DNA from: Clostridium homopropionicum DSM 5847
GTDB lineage: Bacteria > Bacillota > Clostridia > Clostridiales > Clostridiaceae
DNA length: 64,000 bases
Assembly (NCBI RefSeq): GCF_001263795.1
Contig: NZ_LHUR01000018.1
Location: 62,001-126,000 of the forward strand
Direction: 5' to 3'
How positions within the stretch are numbered: the first letter of the stretch is position 1; each line of letters starts with the position of its first letter. Below are positions 8,987-18,348 of this stretch, piece by piece. A program made the position numbers and the translations under genes. The notes under the pieces are model-generated. The model did no database searches. It was not told the origin of the DNA and saw nothing but the letters and a program-made list of their open reading frames with translations.

Positions 8987-11900
8987 ATGAAAAAGTTATT
9001 AAGTTTTGGATTAGATGTAGGCTCAACAACAGTAAAACTAGTTGCCTTAGATCAGAATAATAAAATTCTATATGGCAATTATAAGAGACATTTTTCTGAT
9101 ATAAAGAATACTATAATAAGCCTAATAGAAGAAGCGTACACAAAATTCAGAAATGATAGCATTACTATAATGATAACTGGTTCAGGAGGTCTTGCAGTTT
9201 CGAAGTGGTTAGATGTGCCTTTTATTCAGGAGGTAATTGCTTCTACAAAAACTGTAGAAGAATTTATTCCTTCAGCAGATGTAGCAATTGAACTTGGAGG
9301 AGAAGATGCTAAGATAACTTATTTTGATGATGGTATTGAGCAGAGAATGAATGGAACTTGTGCAGGTGGTACAGGAGCATTTATAGATCAGATGGCAGTA
9401 CTTCTTCAAACAGATGCTTTAGGATTGAACGAAATGGCAAAAAGATATAAAACCATTTATCCAATTGCATCAAGATGTGGAGTTTTTGCAAAAACAGATA
9501 TTCAACCTTTATTAAATGAAGGTGCTTCCAAGGATGATTTAGCTGCATCAATTTTTCAAGCAGTTGTAAATCAAACAATTAGTGGACTTGCTTGTGGTAA
9601 ACCTATTAGAGGTAAGGTTGCTTTTTTAGGAGGACCTCTATATTTTTTATCTGAGCTTAGAAGGAGATTTGCTGAAACTTTAAATTTATCTAAAGAGCAA
9701 ATTTTATTTCCAGAAAACTCTCAGCTTTTTGTAGCAATGGGTGCTGCCATAGCTTCTAGAGAAGAAAAAATAATTTCATATAAATCTCTTTATGATAAAT
9801 TACCTGAGATGAAAAATGCTAATAGTCATGAAGTAAATAGATTAAGACCATTATTTTTAAATGAAGAAGAGTATAGGGAGTTTAAAAATAGGCATTCCAA
9901 ATATAATATAAGTAAATCTGATTTATCCAAATATGAAGGAAAATGTTTCCTTGGAATTGATGCAGGATCTACTACAACAAAAGCTGTATTAATTGGGGAA
10001 GACGCTTCCCTTCTATATTCATACTATGGAAGTAATCAAGGTAAACCATTGGCACTTACAATAGAGATTTTGAAGGATATATATAGTAAGCTTCCATCTA
10101 AAGCGAAAATTGCACATGCTGCAGTAACTGGTTATGGAGAAGGTCTTATAAAGGCCGCTTTAAGAATGGATATAGGTGAAATAGAAACTATTGCACATTA
10201 TAAAGCAGCTGAACATTTTTTACCTGGAGTAGATTTTATCCTAGATATAGGTGGACAGGATATGAAATGCTTAAGGGTAAAAGATGGAGTTATAGATAGC
10301 ATAATGCTAAATGAAGCTTGTTCTTCAGGTTGCGGATCTTTCATTGAAACCTTTGCAAAATCCTTAAGTATGGGTGTGGAAGAATTTGCAAACTCTGCAA
10401 TATTTGCAAATGAACCTGTTGATTTAGGCTCAAGATGTACAGTATTTATGAACTCAAGAGTAAAACAAGCTCAAAAAGAAGGGGCAACTGTTGGCGATAT
10501 ATCTGCTGGTTTATCCTATTCAGTAATAAAAAATGCTATATATAAGGTTATTAAAGTTAGAAATCCTGAAGAAATGGGTTCAAAGATCATTGTTCAAGGA
10601 GGAACCTTCTATAACGATGCTGTTTTAAGAAGTATTGAGCTTATTTCAGAAAGAGAAGTAGTAAGGCCAGATATAGCAGGACTTATGGGTGCCTTTGGAG
10701 TTGCACTTATTGCAAGAGAAAGATATAAAGAAGGTTTAAATACTAGTCTAATTTCTTTGGAAAGCTTAGATAAATTAAAAGTAGATACAACTATGAAAAG
10801 ATGTTCTCATTGCGGTAACAACTGCCTAATGACTATTAATAACTTTTCAGAAGGTGGACAATTTGTTACAGGAAATAGATGTGAAAGAGGCGTTGAAAAA
10901 GAAATTACAAAAAAGAAAATACCAAATTTATATGAATACAAATATAATAGAACCTTCAACTATATTCCATTAAAAAAGGAAGAAGCAAAAAGGGGAACAG
11001 TTGGAATTCCTAGAGTTCTAAATATGTATGAAAATTATCCTTTCTGGTTTACATTCTTTAATGAGCTTGGATATAGAGTTGAAATATCAAGAAGGTCATC
11101 TAAGGAAGTATACGAGCTTGGCATGGAAACTATACCATCAGAGTCTGTATGCTACCCGGCAAAATTAGTTCATGGACATATTATGGACTTAATTAAGAAA
11201 AAAGTAGACATGATATTTTATCCATGCATTCCTGTGGATAAGAAAGAACAAGAGGGAGCAGATAATAAATATAGTTGTCCTATTGTCACTTCCTATCCAG
11301 AAGTAATAAAAAATAACGTAGACATATTAAAAGAAAAGAATATTAAGTTTTTAAATCCTTTCCTTCCTTTAGATGATAAAAATAGAATTGCAAGAAGGTT
11401 GTATGAGGAGTTTTCAAAATTCGGAATTTCTAAAAATCTGATCATTGAAGCTGCCCATAAGGCTTGGCAGGAAAGAGAAAATTATAAAAATGATATAAAA
11501 ATTAAAGGAGAAGAAGTATTAAAGTATTTATCAGAAACTGGTAGCAAAGGTATTGTTTTAGCTGGGAGGCCATACCATGTAGATCCAGAAATAGAGCATG
11601 GGATTTCAAAATTAGTTACTGAATATAATATGGCTGTACTTACAGAAGATTCGGTAGCTCATTTAGCAAAAGTTCAAAGACCACTCAGAGTAGTTGATCA
11701 GTGGGTATATCACTCAAGGTTATATGCAGCAGCAGAATTTGTTGCAACACAGGATAATCTTGAATTAATTCAGCTAAATTCCTTTGGATGCGGTCTTGAT
11801 GCAGTTACCTCAGATCAGGTAGAAGAAATATTAAAAGGTCATAATAAGATATTTACCTTATTAAAAATAGATGAGGTTAGCAACCTTGGTGCAGTTAGAA

Positions 11901-13273
11901 TAAGAATGCGTTCATTAATAGCTGCAATGAATGAAAGAGATAGAAGGGGTATTAAGGCAAAGAAAACATATAAACCAGAGAAGAAAGTTTCCTTTACAGA
12001 GGAAATGAGAGAAAAACATACTATACTTGCGCCACAGATGTCACCTATACATTTTCAATTTTTAGAAGAGGCTTTAGCTTCTTCAGGGTATAGAGTTGAG
12101 ATTTTGCCATCAGTGGATAAGAAAGCAGTTGAAGAAGGATTGAAGTATGTTAATAATGATGCCTGCTATCCTTCAATTATAGCTGTCGGTCAGATGATAG
12201 AAGCTTTAAAATCAGGAAAATATGATATTAATAATACATCACTAATAATGAGCCAAACTGGGGGAGGCTGCAGAGCAAGTAATTATATAGGTTTTCTTAG
12301 AAAAGCATTAAAGGAAGCTGGTTTTGAAAATGTTCCGGTTATTTCATTAAACTATGTGGGACTCGAAAGTAATCCTGGATTTAAAATCACTTTCCAGATG
12401 GCTAAAAAAGCCTTGACAGCACTTTTATTTGGAGATTTGTTTATGAGGGTCTTATATAGAGTAAGACCTTATGAAAAAATAAAAGGATCTGCTAATTTAC
12501 TCTATGAAAAGTGGGTTGAGAAGTGTAAAAAGGTAGTAAGAGAAGGAGATTATAAAAAAGCAAAGCAATATATATATGAAATAGTGGAGGAATTTGATAA
12601 TCTAGAGATACTAGATATAGTAAAACCTAGAGTTGGGGTAGTTGGAGAAATATTAGTAAAGTATCATCCAACTGCTAATAATGACATTGTAGCTATTCTA
12701 GAGAGTGAGGGAGCGGAGGCAGTTGTTCCAGATCTTATAGATTTCTTCCTTTACTGTGCTTATGACGAAACTTTTAAATACAAGTATTTATCTGGCAATC
12801 TAAAATCTAAGCTAATTAGCGATGCAGTAATTTGGGGTATTGACTATTTTAGAAAAGATATGAAGAAAGCCCTAGATAATAGCAAGAGATTCCATTCTAT
12901 CGCAACTATTAAGGAAATTGCCGACGGTGCAGAACCTATTCTATCTATAGGCAATCAGACAGGAGAAGGATGGTTTTTAACAGGTGAAATGGTTGAATTA
13001 ATACACAATGGAGTAAAGAATATTGTTTGCTTACAACCATTTGCTTGCCTTCCAAATCACGTTACTGGTAAAGGAGTAATTAAGGAATTAAGAAGAAGAT
13101 ATAAAGGCTCCAATATAGTTGCTATAGATTATGACCCAGGAGCTAGTGAAGTAAATCAATTAAATAGAATAAAGCTTATGCTTGCAGTAGCAGAAAAGAA
13201 TTTAAAAGAAGAAAATGGCTTAAATCATAAATTAGAGGCTATTGGAGAAGTAGCTAGCGGGAAACAAATTTAA
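8987..13273 (+). CDS. 2-hydroxyacyl-CoA dehydratase activase-type multidomain protein (double BcrAD/BadFG ATPase + dehydratase-like)
   Basis: 1428 residues. Two ASKHA ATPase lobes: residues about 1-270 start with [11 protein letters not shown], and about 320-590 with [11 protein letters not shown]. Each carries the two cysteines that bind the bridging [4Fe-4S] cluster in HgdC-type activases: C125 and C164 in the first, C445 and C484 in the second, both 39 apart. A Cys-rich linker (CSHCGNNC near 605) follows. The remainder resembles DUF2229 and the COG3580/3581 dehydratase-component-like domains, with CYP and QTGGGC motifs. The family uses ATP to drive low-potential electron transfer; the acyl-CoA substrate of this long form is not established. 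Monocistronic, opposite to its neighbours. Confidence 0.85.
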   Translation: MKKLLSFGLDVGSTTVKLVALDQNNKILYGNYKRHFSDIKNTIISLIEEAYTKFRNDSITIMITGSGGLAVSKWLDVPFIQEVIASTKTVEEFIPSADVAIELGGEDAKITYFDDGIEQRMNGTCAGGTGAFIDQMAVLLQTDALGLNEMAKRYKTIYPIASRCGVFAKTDIQPLLNEGASKDDLAASIFQAVVNQTISGLACGKPIRGKVAFLGGPLYFLSELRRRFAETLNLSKEQILFPENSQLFVAMGAAIASREEKIISYKSLYDKLPEMKNANSHEVNRLRPLFLNEEEYREFKNRHSKYNISKSDLSKYEGKCFLGIDAGSTTTKAVLIGEDASLLYSYYGSNQGKPLALTIEILKDIYSKLPSKAKIAHAAVTGYGEGLIKAALRMDIGEIETIAHYKAAEHFLPGVDFILDIGGQDMKCLRVKDGVIDSIMLNEACSSGCGSFIETFAKSLSMGVEEFANSAIFANEPVDLGSRCTVFMNSRVKQAQKEGATVGDISAGLSYSVIKNAIYKVIKVRNPEEMGSKIIVQGGTFYNDAVLRSIELISEREVVRPDIAGLMGAFGVALIARERYKEGLNTSLISLESLDKLKVDTTMKRCSHCGNNCLMTINNFSEGGQFVTGNRCERGVEKEITKKKIPNLYEYKYNRTFNYIPLKKEEAKRGTVGIPRVLNMYENYPFWFTFFNELGYRVEISRRSSKEVYELGMETIPSESVCYPAKLVHGHIMDLIKKKVDMIFYPCIPVDKKEQEGADNKYSCPIVTSYPEVIKNNVDILKEKNIKFLNPFLPLDDKNRIARRLYEEFSKFGISKNLIIEAAHKAWQERENYKNDIKIKGEEVLKYLSETGSKGIVLAGRPYHVDPEIEHGISKLVTEYNMAVLTEDSVAHLAKVQRPLRVVDQWVYHSRLYAAAEFVATQDNLELIQLNSFGCGLDAVTSDQVEEILKGHNKIFTLLKIDEVSNLGAVRIRMRSLIAAMNERDRRGIKAKKTYKPEKKVSFTEEMREKHTILAPQMSPIHFQFLEEALASSGYRVEILPSVDKKAVEEGLKYVNNDACYPSIIAVGQMIEALKSGKYDINNTSLIMSQTGGGCRASNYIGFLRKALKEAGFENVPVISLNYVGLESNPGFKITFQMAKKALTALLFGDLFMRVLYRVRPYEKIKGSANLLYEKWVEKCKKVVREGDYKKAKQYIYEIVEEFDNLEILDIVKPRVGVVGEILVKYHPTANNDIVAILESEGAEAVVPDLIDFFLYCAYDETFKYKYLSGNLKSKLISDAVIWGIDYFRKDMKKALDNSKRFHSIATIKEIADGAEPILSIGNQTGEGWFLTGEMVELIHNGVKNIVCLQPFACLPNHVTGKGVIKELRRRYKGSNIVAIDYDPGASEVNQLNRIKLMLAVAEKNLKEENGLNHKLEAIGEVASGKQI

Positions 13274-13307
13274 TAATTTGTGTAAAAGAACATAGATAAA
13301 AGCTATA

Positions 13308-13350
13308 AAAAGAGTGCTGATTTCATTAATTTGAAAATCAACACTCTTTT
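13308..13350. terminator. bidirectional terminator between activase and binding-protein genes
   Basis: AAAAGAGTG (13308-13316) pairs with CACTCTTTT (13342-13350), extended inward by TGATTT/AAATCA with one mismatch. A-rich and T-rich flanks let it work for both converging genes. Confidence 0.85.
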
Positions 13351-13358
13351 AAATTTGT

Positions 13359-14372
13359 TTAATCTATAGCATTTTCAGCATATTCATTAGTAGCTACATC
13401 TCCAAAGGCAGGCCTTTCTTTGATTAAGTCAGCTTTATAGCCTTGAATTATATCCATAAGTTTATTTAAATCAGCTTCTTTTAAAGTTGGATCTTCAGCA
13501 AAGGCATTAATGCTTCTATAATTTTTAATAACATTTGTTAATATAGAAAGATCACTTCCAGGGAAGAAGGATTGAATGGATTTAGCTACTTCTTCATCAC
13601 TATGATTTGTTACCCATAGTTGACCCTTATAAATTGCATTAGTAAATTTTTGAATAACTTCAGGATTTTTTTCCATATATGATTTAGTAGCATAGAAACA
13701 AGTATAAGCAATATTTCCTGCTTCTTTTCCTACAGAAGCCACAATGTATCCAGATTTATCTTTTTCTAGCATACTTCCTGTAGGCTCAAATAGGGCTACA
13801 TAGTCTCCAGTGCCAGCCTTAAAGGCTCCTGCTGTTGCGGTAAAATCTAAGTTTGTAATAAAGGTTACATCCTTTCCAGGCTCTAAACCATTCTTTTTAA
13901 GAACATATTCAAGAGCCATTTGAGGAACTCCACCAGGTCTTCCGCCAATTACAGTTTTTCCCTTAAGTGATTTCCAATCAAAATCTTTCTCAGGATTTCT
14001 TCCAACTAGGAAAGAACCGTCAGTTTGAGTTAACTGAGCAAATACTATCGGCAAATCCTTACGCTTTTGATTGTAGATATATACTACTTGTTCAGGTCCA
14101 CTAAAACCAATGTCAGAACTACCACTTAAAACTTGCTGCATGGTTTTATCTGCTCCTTGTCCAGTGGAAAGTTCTATGTCCAATCCTTCATCTTTAAAGA
14201 AGCCTTCATTTAAGGCAACATACATTGGAGCATAAAAAACAGAACGAACAACTTCGTTTAATTTAACCTTTTGCAAAGTTGTAGTATTCTCTTTCTCACC
14301 ACAGCCAACAAGGAAAATTGAACTTGCCACTAGTATTACAGCTAAAAATGTACTCAGTATTTTTTTTATCAC
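13359..14372 (-). CDS. NMT1/SsuA-type ABC substrate-binding lipoprotein
   Basis: 337 residues. A lipoprotein signal peptide ends in the lipobox LVGC (Cys24), so the mature protein is tethered to the outer face of the membrane. The body has the NMT1/SsuA hallmark FYAPMYVALNEGFFKDEGLDIEL and the GKTVIGGRPGG turn. GTG start with GAGGGGG upstream. In this importer class the usual order is binding protein, ATPase, permease. That order is kept on the minus strand here but is interrupted by the 4.3-kb activase gene on the other strand. Ligand unknown. Confidence 0.88.
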   Translation of the reverse strand: MIKKILSTFLAVILVASSIFLVGCGEKENTTTLQKVKLNEVVRSVFYAPMYVALNEGFFKDEGLDIELSTGQGADKTMQQVLSGSSDIGFSGPEQVVYIYNQKRKDLPIVFAQLTQTDGSFLVGRNPEKDFDWKSLKGKTVIGGRPGGVPQMALEYVLKKNGLEPGKDVTFITNLDFTATAGAFKAGTGDYVALFEPTGSMLEKDKSGYIVASVGKEAGNIAYTCFYATKSYMEKNPEVIQKFTNAIYKGQLWVTNHSDEEVAKSIQSFFPGSDLSILTNVIKNYRSINAFAEDPTLKEADLNKLMDIIQGYKADLIKERPAFGDVATNEYAENAID

Positions 14373-14508
14373 TTTTCAATCCCCCTCAATAGAAATATTT
14401 TATGTTATAAAATAGTATATGTTTATAATCATAAAGGGGTGAGTGAATAAAAATATTCAGCTGTATTATCCAAGTTATAATTACATATATGGTATTTTAA
14501 GAAATAAG

Positions 14509-14537
14509 TGGAATTAATTTAGAAAAGTTGTTATAAT
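14509..14537 (+). promoter_or_regulatory. candidate promoter of the agr cassette
   Basis: TGGAAT at 14509-14514 and TATAAT at 14532-14537 with a 17-base spacer, 44 bases before the first gene of the cassette. The -35 is weak, as expected for a regulated promoter. Confidence 0.45.
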
Positions 14538-14581
14538 TAAGGTGTTATTCAATATTATAAAGAAAGCGCAGGAGTAATAAT

Positions 14582-15163
14582 ATGATAGAAACATTATTAT
14601 TAGCAATGCTTGTTGCAAAATTAAAAGGATATAACTTAAAACCACTTTTTAAATCATGGACAATATATCCCATATTAGTATGTGAATTAGTCTATATTCT
14701 TTTACAAATATCAATTTTTATGGGAGAATACAGATTCATACAATATGCAGGAATATTGAAATTGTTATATTTATATTTATTTTTATTTCCTATCATTAAA
14801 TATAGGAAATACTATAGTTCTATTATTGGATCAATATTTGTTGTTTTAGGGACTGTTCTAAATAAAATTGCAATAAAATACAATGATGGTTATATGCCAG
14901 TATTCCCTAAATTATCATATTGGACAGGCTATGTAAAACCTGATACTTTTAAAAAGGTAAATGATATACATGTTTTAGGAAATTCAGATACAAAATTAAA
15001 GTTTTTAACCGATGTAATCGATATAGGTTATAGTATATTAAGTATAGGTGATGTTTTTATAAGAGCCTTTGCCTTTATTATTATTTATAACGTAATTAAG
15101 CATTTAAATACAGAAAAAAGTAGGGAATTTAAACAGATAACACAGATCTATGATTTGTTGTGA
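14582..15163 (+). CDS. DUF5317-like membrane protein
   Basis: 193 residues with about five hydrophobic segments. The pattern NDGYMPV in the middle, HVLGNSDTKLKFLTDVID and a later SIGDVFI matches what I know of the DUF5317 family, membrane proteins of unknown function common in Clostridia. The stop codon lies inside the first copy of a 64-bp direct repeat. It is the first gene of a run that continues with a short membrane protein, AgrB and AgrD. Whether it belongs to the signalling system is inferred only from position. Confidence 0.65.
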   Translation: MIETLLLAMLVAKLKGYNLKPLFKSWTIYPILVCELVYILLQISIFMGEYRFIQYAGILKLLYLYLFLFPIIKYRKYYSSIIGSIFVVLGTVLNKIAIKYNDGYMPVFPKLSYWTGYVKPDTFKKVNDIHVLGNSDTKLKFLTDVIDIGYSILSIGDVFIRAFAFIIIYNVIKHLNTEKSREFKQITQIYDLL

Positions 15164-15203
15164 ATCGCTTACTCCTCTGATGATAAGAAGAGGAGTTTCA
15201 TAA
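15140..15203 (+). repeat. direct repeat, copy 1, with nested hairpins
   Basis: 64 bases, 61 of them identical to copy 2. It contains two hairpins: ACAGATC/GATTTGT, and the 8-bp stem ACTCCTCT (15171-15178) with AGAGGAGT (15189-15196). The second may act as a weak terminator; only two T's follow. The end of the DUF5317-like gene is inside this copy. Confidence 0.85.
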
Positions 15204-15210
15204 GCAGAGA

Positions 15211-15274
15211 ACACAAATCTGTGATTTGTCGTGAATCGCTTACTCCTCTGATGATAAGAAGAGGAGTTTCATAA
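15211..15274 (+). repeat. direct repeat, copy 2, with nested hairpins
   Basis: Second copy, exactly 71 bases downstream of the first. Its first hairpin is perfect (ACAAATC, TGT loop, GATTTGT) and the second is identical to that of copy 1. It ends 28 bases before the next start codon. The arrangement gives four tandem stem-loops in the intergenic mRNA. Confidence 0.85.
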
Positions 15275-15301
15275 TAATAACACAAACAAAGGAGAAAAGA
15301 T

Positions 15302-15769
15302 ATGTTGAAAATAACTCTGCTAGAATTATTTTTACGTGGAGTACCAGAGGGATTTTTATTTATTTTTGGAACATATGCATTTTCAAAGAGAATTATCAAT
15401 GCTAAGAGTTTTATTATGTCAAGTATATTATATGTTATTCTGGTATATCTAATTAGAAGCCTACCAATTCACTATGGTGTGCATGCTATACTAAACATTT
15501 TTGTATTAATTATATTGACTGTTAATATAAATAAGATAAGTCTAATTAAATCAATAAGATCAGGAGTAATTATTATAATGCTACAGTTTTTATTTGAAGG
15601 AATCAATGTTCTAATAATACAGTATATTTTTAAAGTTGATATAAACTATGTATTTACTCAACCATCTGCAAAAATATTGTATGGGATTCCATCAATTGTG
15701 ATTTTTGCATGTGTAGTAATTGGCTACTATATAATATTACTAAAAAAGAAAGAGTTGGAACTTAACTAA
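15302..15769 (+). CDS. short membrane protein of the agr cassette, AgrC-sensor-domain-like
   Basis: 155 residues, nearly all membrane (about five segments), starting with ITLLELFLRGVPEGFLFIF. The segment RSLPIHYGVHAILNIFVLIIL recalls the N-terminal sensor region of clostridial AgrC-type kinases, but no kinase domain follows. The next gene, agrB, begins at the base after its stop codon, so the two are translationally coupled. It has an AAAGGAG ribosome binding site. The resemblance to a sensor domain is from memory of family patterns. It might bind, sequester or help secrete the signal peptide. Confidence 0.55.
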   Translation: MLKITLLELFLRGVPEGFLFIFGTYAFSKRIINAKSFIMSSILYVILVYLIRSLPIHYGVHAILNIFVLIILTVNINKISLIKSIRSGVIIIMLQFLFEGINVLIIQYIFKVDINYVFTQPSAKILYGIPSIVIFACVVIGYYIILLKKKELELN

Positions 15770-16414
15770 ATGAATAATTTATCACATAGTATTGCAAATA
15801 AAATAGCATCAGAATTAAAGTTGGATAATGATAAAAAAGAAGTTATAGCCTATGGCACATTTGCTTTATTGCAGACTTTTCTTTCTATATTCTCGGTAAG
15901 TGTAATTGGCTATTTATTTCACGTTTCTTTTGAAGCTACAATAGTATTATTTACAGCAAGCATTCTTAGAAAATACTCAGGTGGAGCTCATGCTAATTCA
16001 CCATGGAAGTGTACTTTTATTGGACTAATAATATGTATTGGACAAGCTATATTAATCTATAATTTAGTAAATAGTTTCATTGATTTGAACATGACTATAA
16101 TTATTATTTTAAGTACTTTTTTATGGGCATACATAATAATTTATATGCTAGCACCTGTTGATAGTCTAGCAAAACCTATAAAAAAGGATGAAAAAAAGAA
16201 GAGGATGAAAAAAGGATCATTAGTTATTTTAAGTATTTATCTTATAATTACAATATGTACAATAATGCTTTATATTTTTTTTGCAAAGAAAATATTTCTT
16301 GTATATGCTCTATGTATTAGTGGCGGCATAGATTGGCAAGTTTTTACACTGACAAGGTCTGGTCATTTTACATTGAGAAAGTTAGATGATTTTTTAAATT
16401 ATATAATTAGATAA
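15770..16414 (+). CDS. agrB: AgrB-type accessory peptidase
   Basis: 214 residues with several membrane segments. The catalytic region RKYSGGAHANSPWKC contains His74 and Cys81, the same 7-residue spacing as the active-site pair of S. aureus AgrB. AgrB cleaves the C-terminal tail of AgrD and forms the thiolactone ring of the autoinducing peptide in the membrane. It begins immediately after the stop of the preceding short membrane protein gene, and a small agrD gene follows after 25 bases, which makes the assignment secure. Confidence 0.93.
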   Translation: MNNLSHSIANKIASELKLDNDKKEVIAYGTFALLQTFLSIFSVSVIGYLFHVSFEATIVLFTASILRKYSGGAHANSPWKCTFIGLIICIGQAILIYNLVNSFIDLNMTIIIILSTFLWAYIIIYMLAPVDSLAKPIKKDEKKKRMKKGSLVILSIYLIITICTIMLYIFFAKKIFLVYALCISGGIDWQVFTLTRSGHFTLRKLDDFLNYIIR

Positions 16415-16439
16415 TTAAATAAAAAGGAGTGAATATATT

Positions 16440-16574
16440 ATGAAAAAACTAAATACTAAATTCTTAGCTTTAGTTGCGACTATTACTACTCTTGTTGCAG
16501 CTTCAGTATCTACTTCTGCATGCCTTTGGTTTTCATATCAGCCTGAAGAACCAAAATGCCTAAGAGAAGAATAG
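16440..16574 (+). CDS. agrD: AgrD-type autoinducing peptide precursor
   Basis: 44 residues, with AAAAGGAG upstream. Three parts are visible: an amphipathic, weakly basic leader (MKKLNTKFLALVATITTLV), a core TSACLWFSY, and an acidic tail QPEEPKCLREE. By analogy with S. aureus and C. perfringens, the ring would run from Cys28 to Ser32 (CLWFS), close to the known C. perfringens CLWFT peptide. The tail Pro-Glu-Glu-Pro is typical of AgrD. A second Cys at position 40 lies in the part expected to be removed. The gene follows agrB directly. Confidence 0.92.
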   Translation: MKKLNTKFLALVATITTLVAASVSTSACLWFSYQPEEPKCLREE

Positions 16575-16603
16575 TATAAGGTGGTTAAATACCACCTTAT
16601 ACT
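16573..16603 (+). terminator. hairpin at the agrD stop codon (attenuator or mRNA end)
   Basis: A perfect 12-bp stem (16573-16584 with 16592-16603) and a 7-base loop begin within the agrD stop codon. No U-run follows (TATAATAAG), so termination may be partial or the hairpin may protect the agrBD message. The next gene starts 30 bases later. Confidence 0.6.
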
Positions 16604-16632
16604 TATAATAAGTGAATTGAGGTAAATAGAAA

Positions 16633-18321
16633 ATGTCAAACTTTGAATTTGATAAACATAAAAGAATATACGAAATACTCTCAATAGTAAAATTAGCAGC
16701 ACTATTATTTTCAGGAGTAGCATTTTTTAGAAGTTACTTTGATAATCGATTTGTACTATCAAATACAAAAAGTTTTTATACATCTTTATTTTGCATTATC
16801 TTAGTATTATTATTATCTTTAGTTTATATTGTATGGACATTTCCAACAGATAAAAAGAATATTTTAAAAGATGATAAATATATACAATTTGCCGAAGGAT
16901 TTATATTTACTGTTATATTTTTTACTGCAATACTCATTTCGGGAGGCTATGAAAGTAGTTATAAGTTCCTATTTTTATTTATTATTATTACATCTACAAT
17001 ACAATCTGGTATGAAACAAGGAATAATTATTGCCTGTATTTCTTCAGTTATTATATTAGCAATAGATATTTTGGGGGTTCATAGTGGAGAAGTGAATTCT
17101 TATTTCGAAAATGATTTAATATTAGTGGGAGTATTTATCCTTACAGCATGGCCTTTGGGATTTTATGTAAAAATAGAAGGGGAGCATATTGAGGAACTTA
17201 AAAGGTTAGTAAATGAAGATGGACTAACAGGTCTGTATAATCACAGATTTTTTTATGAAGTATTAAATAAGAAAATATTATCATGTGAAGTGGAACGAAA
17301 GCCTGTTTCCATGATATTAATGGATATAGATTATTTCAAGTACTATAATGATTTATATGGACATCAAAAAGGTGATGAAGTACTTAAAAGTATAGGATTA
17401 ATACTGAAAAGTAGTGTACGAAAAACAGATATTGTAGCCAGGTATGGCGGTGAAGAATTTGCAATAGTATTGACTAATACTATTGAAGAGGATGCAATTA
17501 AAATAGCTGAGAATATAAGAAGCAAAATTGAGGAAACTTACTTTGAAGGAGAAGAAAATCAGCCTAATGGTAAGATAACTGTTTCTATAGGAGTTTCTGT
17601 TTATCCAGATAAAGCGAAAAATGATGTTGAGCTTATTAAAAGTGCAGATGATGCACTTTATAGAGCTAAGTTTTTCAATAAAAATAGGGTGGAGACTTAT
17701 ACTTCTATACTAGATGAATTAAAGAAGGATATAGAGGAAAGTGATATAGACCTTGTAACCTCTATAAAAACATTAATAAGTGTTATTAATGCAAAGGACA
17801 GATATACATATGGACATGTTGAGAGAGTGGTAGCTTATGGCAGAATATTAGCTGATAAGCTTGGACTTAGCAATGATGATAAAAAGAAATTGATATATGG
17901 AGCATATATGCATGACATTGGAAAGATAAATATTTCAAAGGAAGTATTAAACAAAAAGATGCCACTAACTAATGAGGAATGGGAACTTCTTAAACAACAT
18001 CCACAAAATGGAGTTGCAATAATTAAGCCTGTTAAATCTCTAAGAGATATTTCTTCGCTTATACTACATCATCATGAAAGATATGATGGGAAAGGATATC
18101 CTGGGAATTTAAAGGGAGAAGAAATTCCTTTTTTAGCAAGAGTCTTAACAGTTGTTGATAGCTTTGATGCCATGACCTCAAATAGACCATATAATAAAAG
18201 AAAAACTTATGAAGAGGCAATAGAGGAACTGAAAAAATGCAGTGGTACTCAATTTGATCCTAGCATAACTAATTCATTCATTGAGGTTATTACAAAAGAG
18301 GAATATAAAATTTTAAGATGA
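16633..18321 (+). CDS. membrane c-di-GMP enzyme with GGDEF and HD-GYP domains
   Basis: 562 residues. About six membrane segments occupy residues 1-180. A GGDEF domain follows with the active site GGEEF (272-276) and an inhibitory I-site RKTD (263-266), so it should make c-di-GMP and be product-inhibited. The C-terminal HD-GYP domain has HDIGK and HHHERYDGKGYP, the hallmark of c-di-GMP phosphodiesterases. Both activities look intact. It lies 58 bases after agrD with its own ribosome binding site and may be co-transcribed by readthrough. Which activity dominates cannot be told. Confidence 0.9.
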   Translation: MSNFEFDKHKRIYEILSIVKLAALLFSGVAFFRSYFDNRFVLSNTKSFYTSLFCIILVLLLSLVYIVWTFPTDKKNILKDDKYIQFAEGFIFTVIFFTAILISGGYESSYKFLFLFIIITSTIQSGMKQGIIIACISSVIILAIDILGVHSGEVNSYFENDLILVGVFILTAWPLGFYVKIEGEHIEELKRLVNEDGLTGLYNHRFFYEVLNKKILSCEVERKPVSMILMDIDYFKYYNDLYGHQKGDEVLKSIGLILKSSVRKTDIVARYGGEEFAIVLTNTIEEDAIKIAENIRSKIEETYFEGEENQPNGKITVSIGVSVYPDKAKNDVELIKSADDALYRAKFFNKNRVETYTSILDELKKDIEESDIDLVTSIKTLISVINAKDRYTYGHVERVVAYGRILADKLGLSNDDKKKLIYGAYMHDIGKINISKEVLNKKMPLTNEEWELLKQHPQNGVAIIKPVKSLRDISSLILHHHERYDGKGYPGNLKGEEIPFLARVLTVVDSFDAMTSNRPYNKRKTYEEAIEELKKCSGTQFDPSITNSFIEVITKEEYKILR

Positions 18322-18348
18322 TAATAAGAACTCCCAATAGTAGCAGTA

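Noticed and set aside
15140-15274. The two 64-bp repeats as the start of a CRISPR array
   Set aside because: Only two copies, spaced by 7 bases, with internal hairpins and a coding overlap; no spacers and no cas genes.
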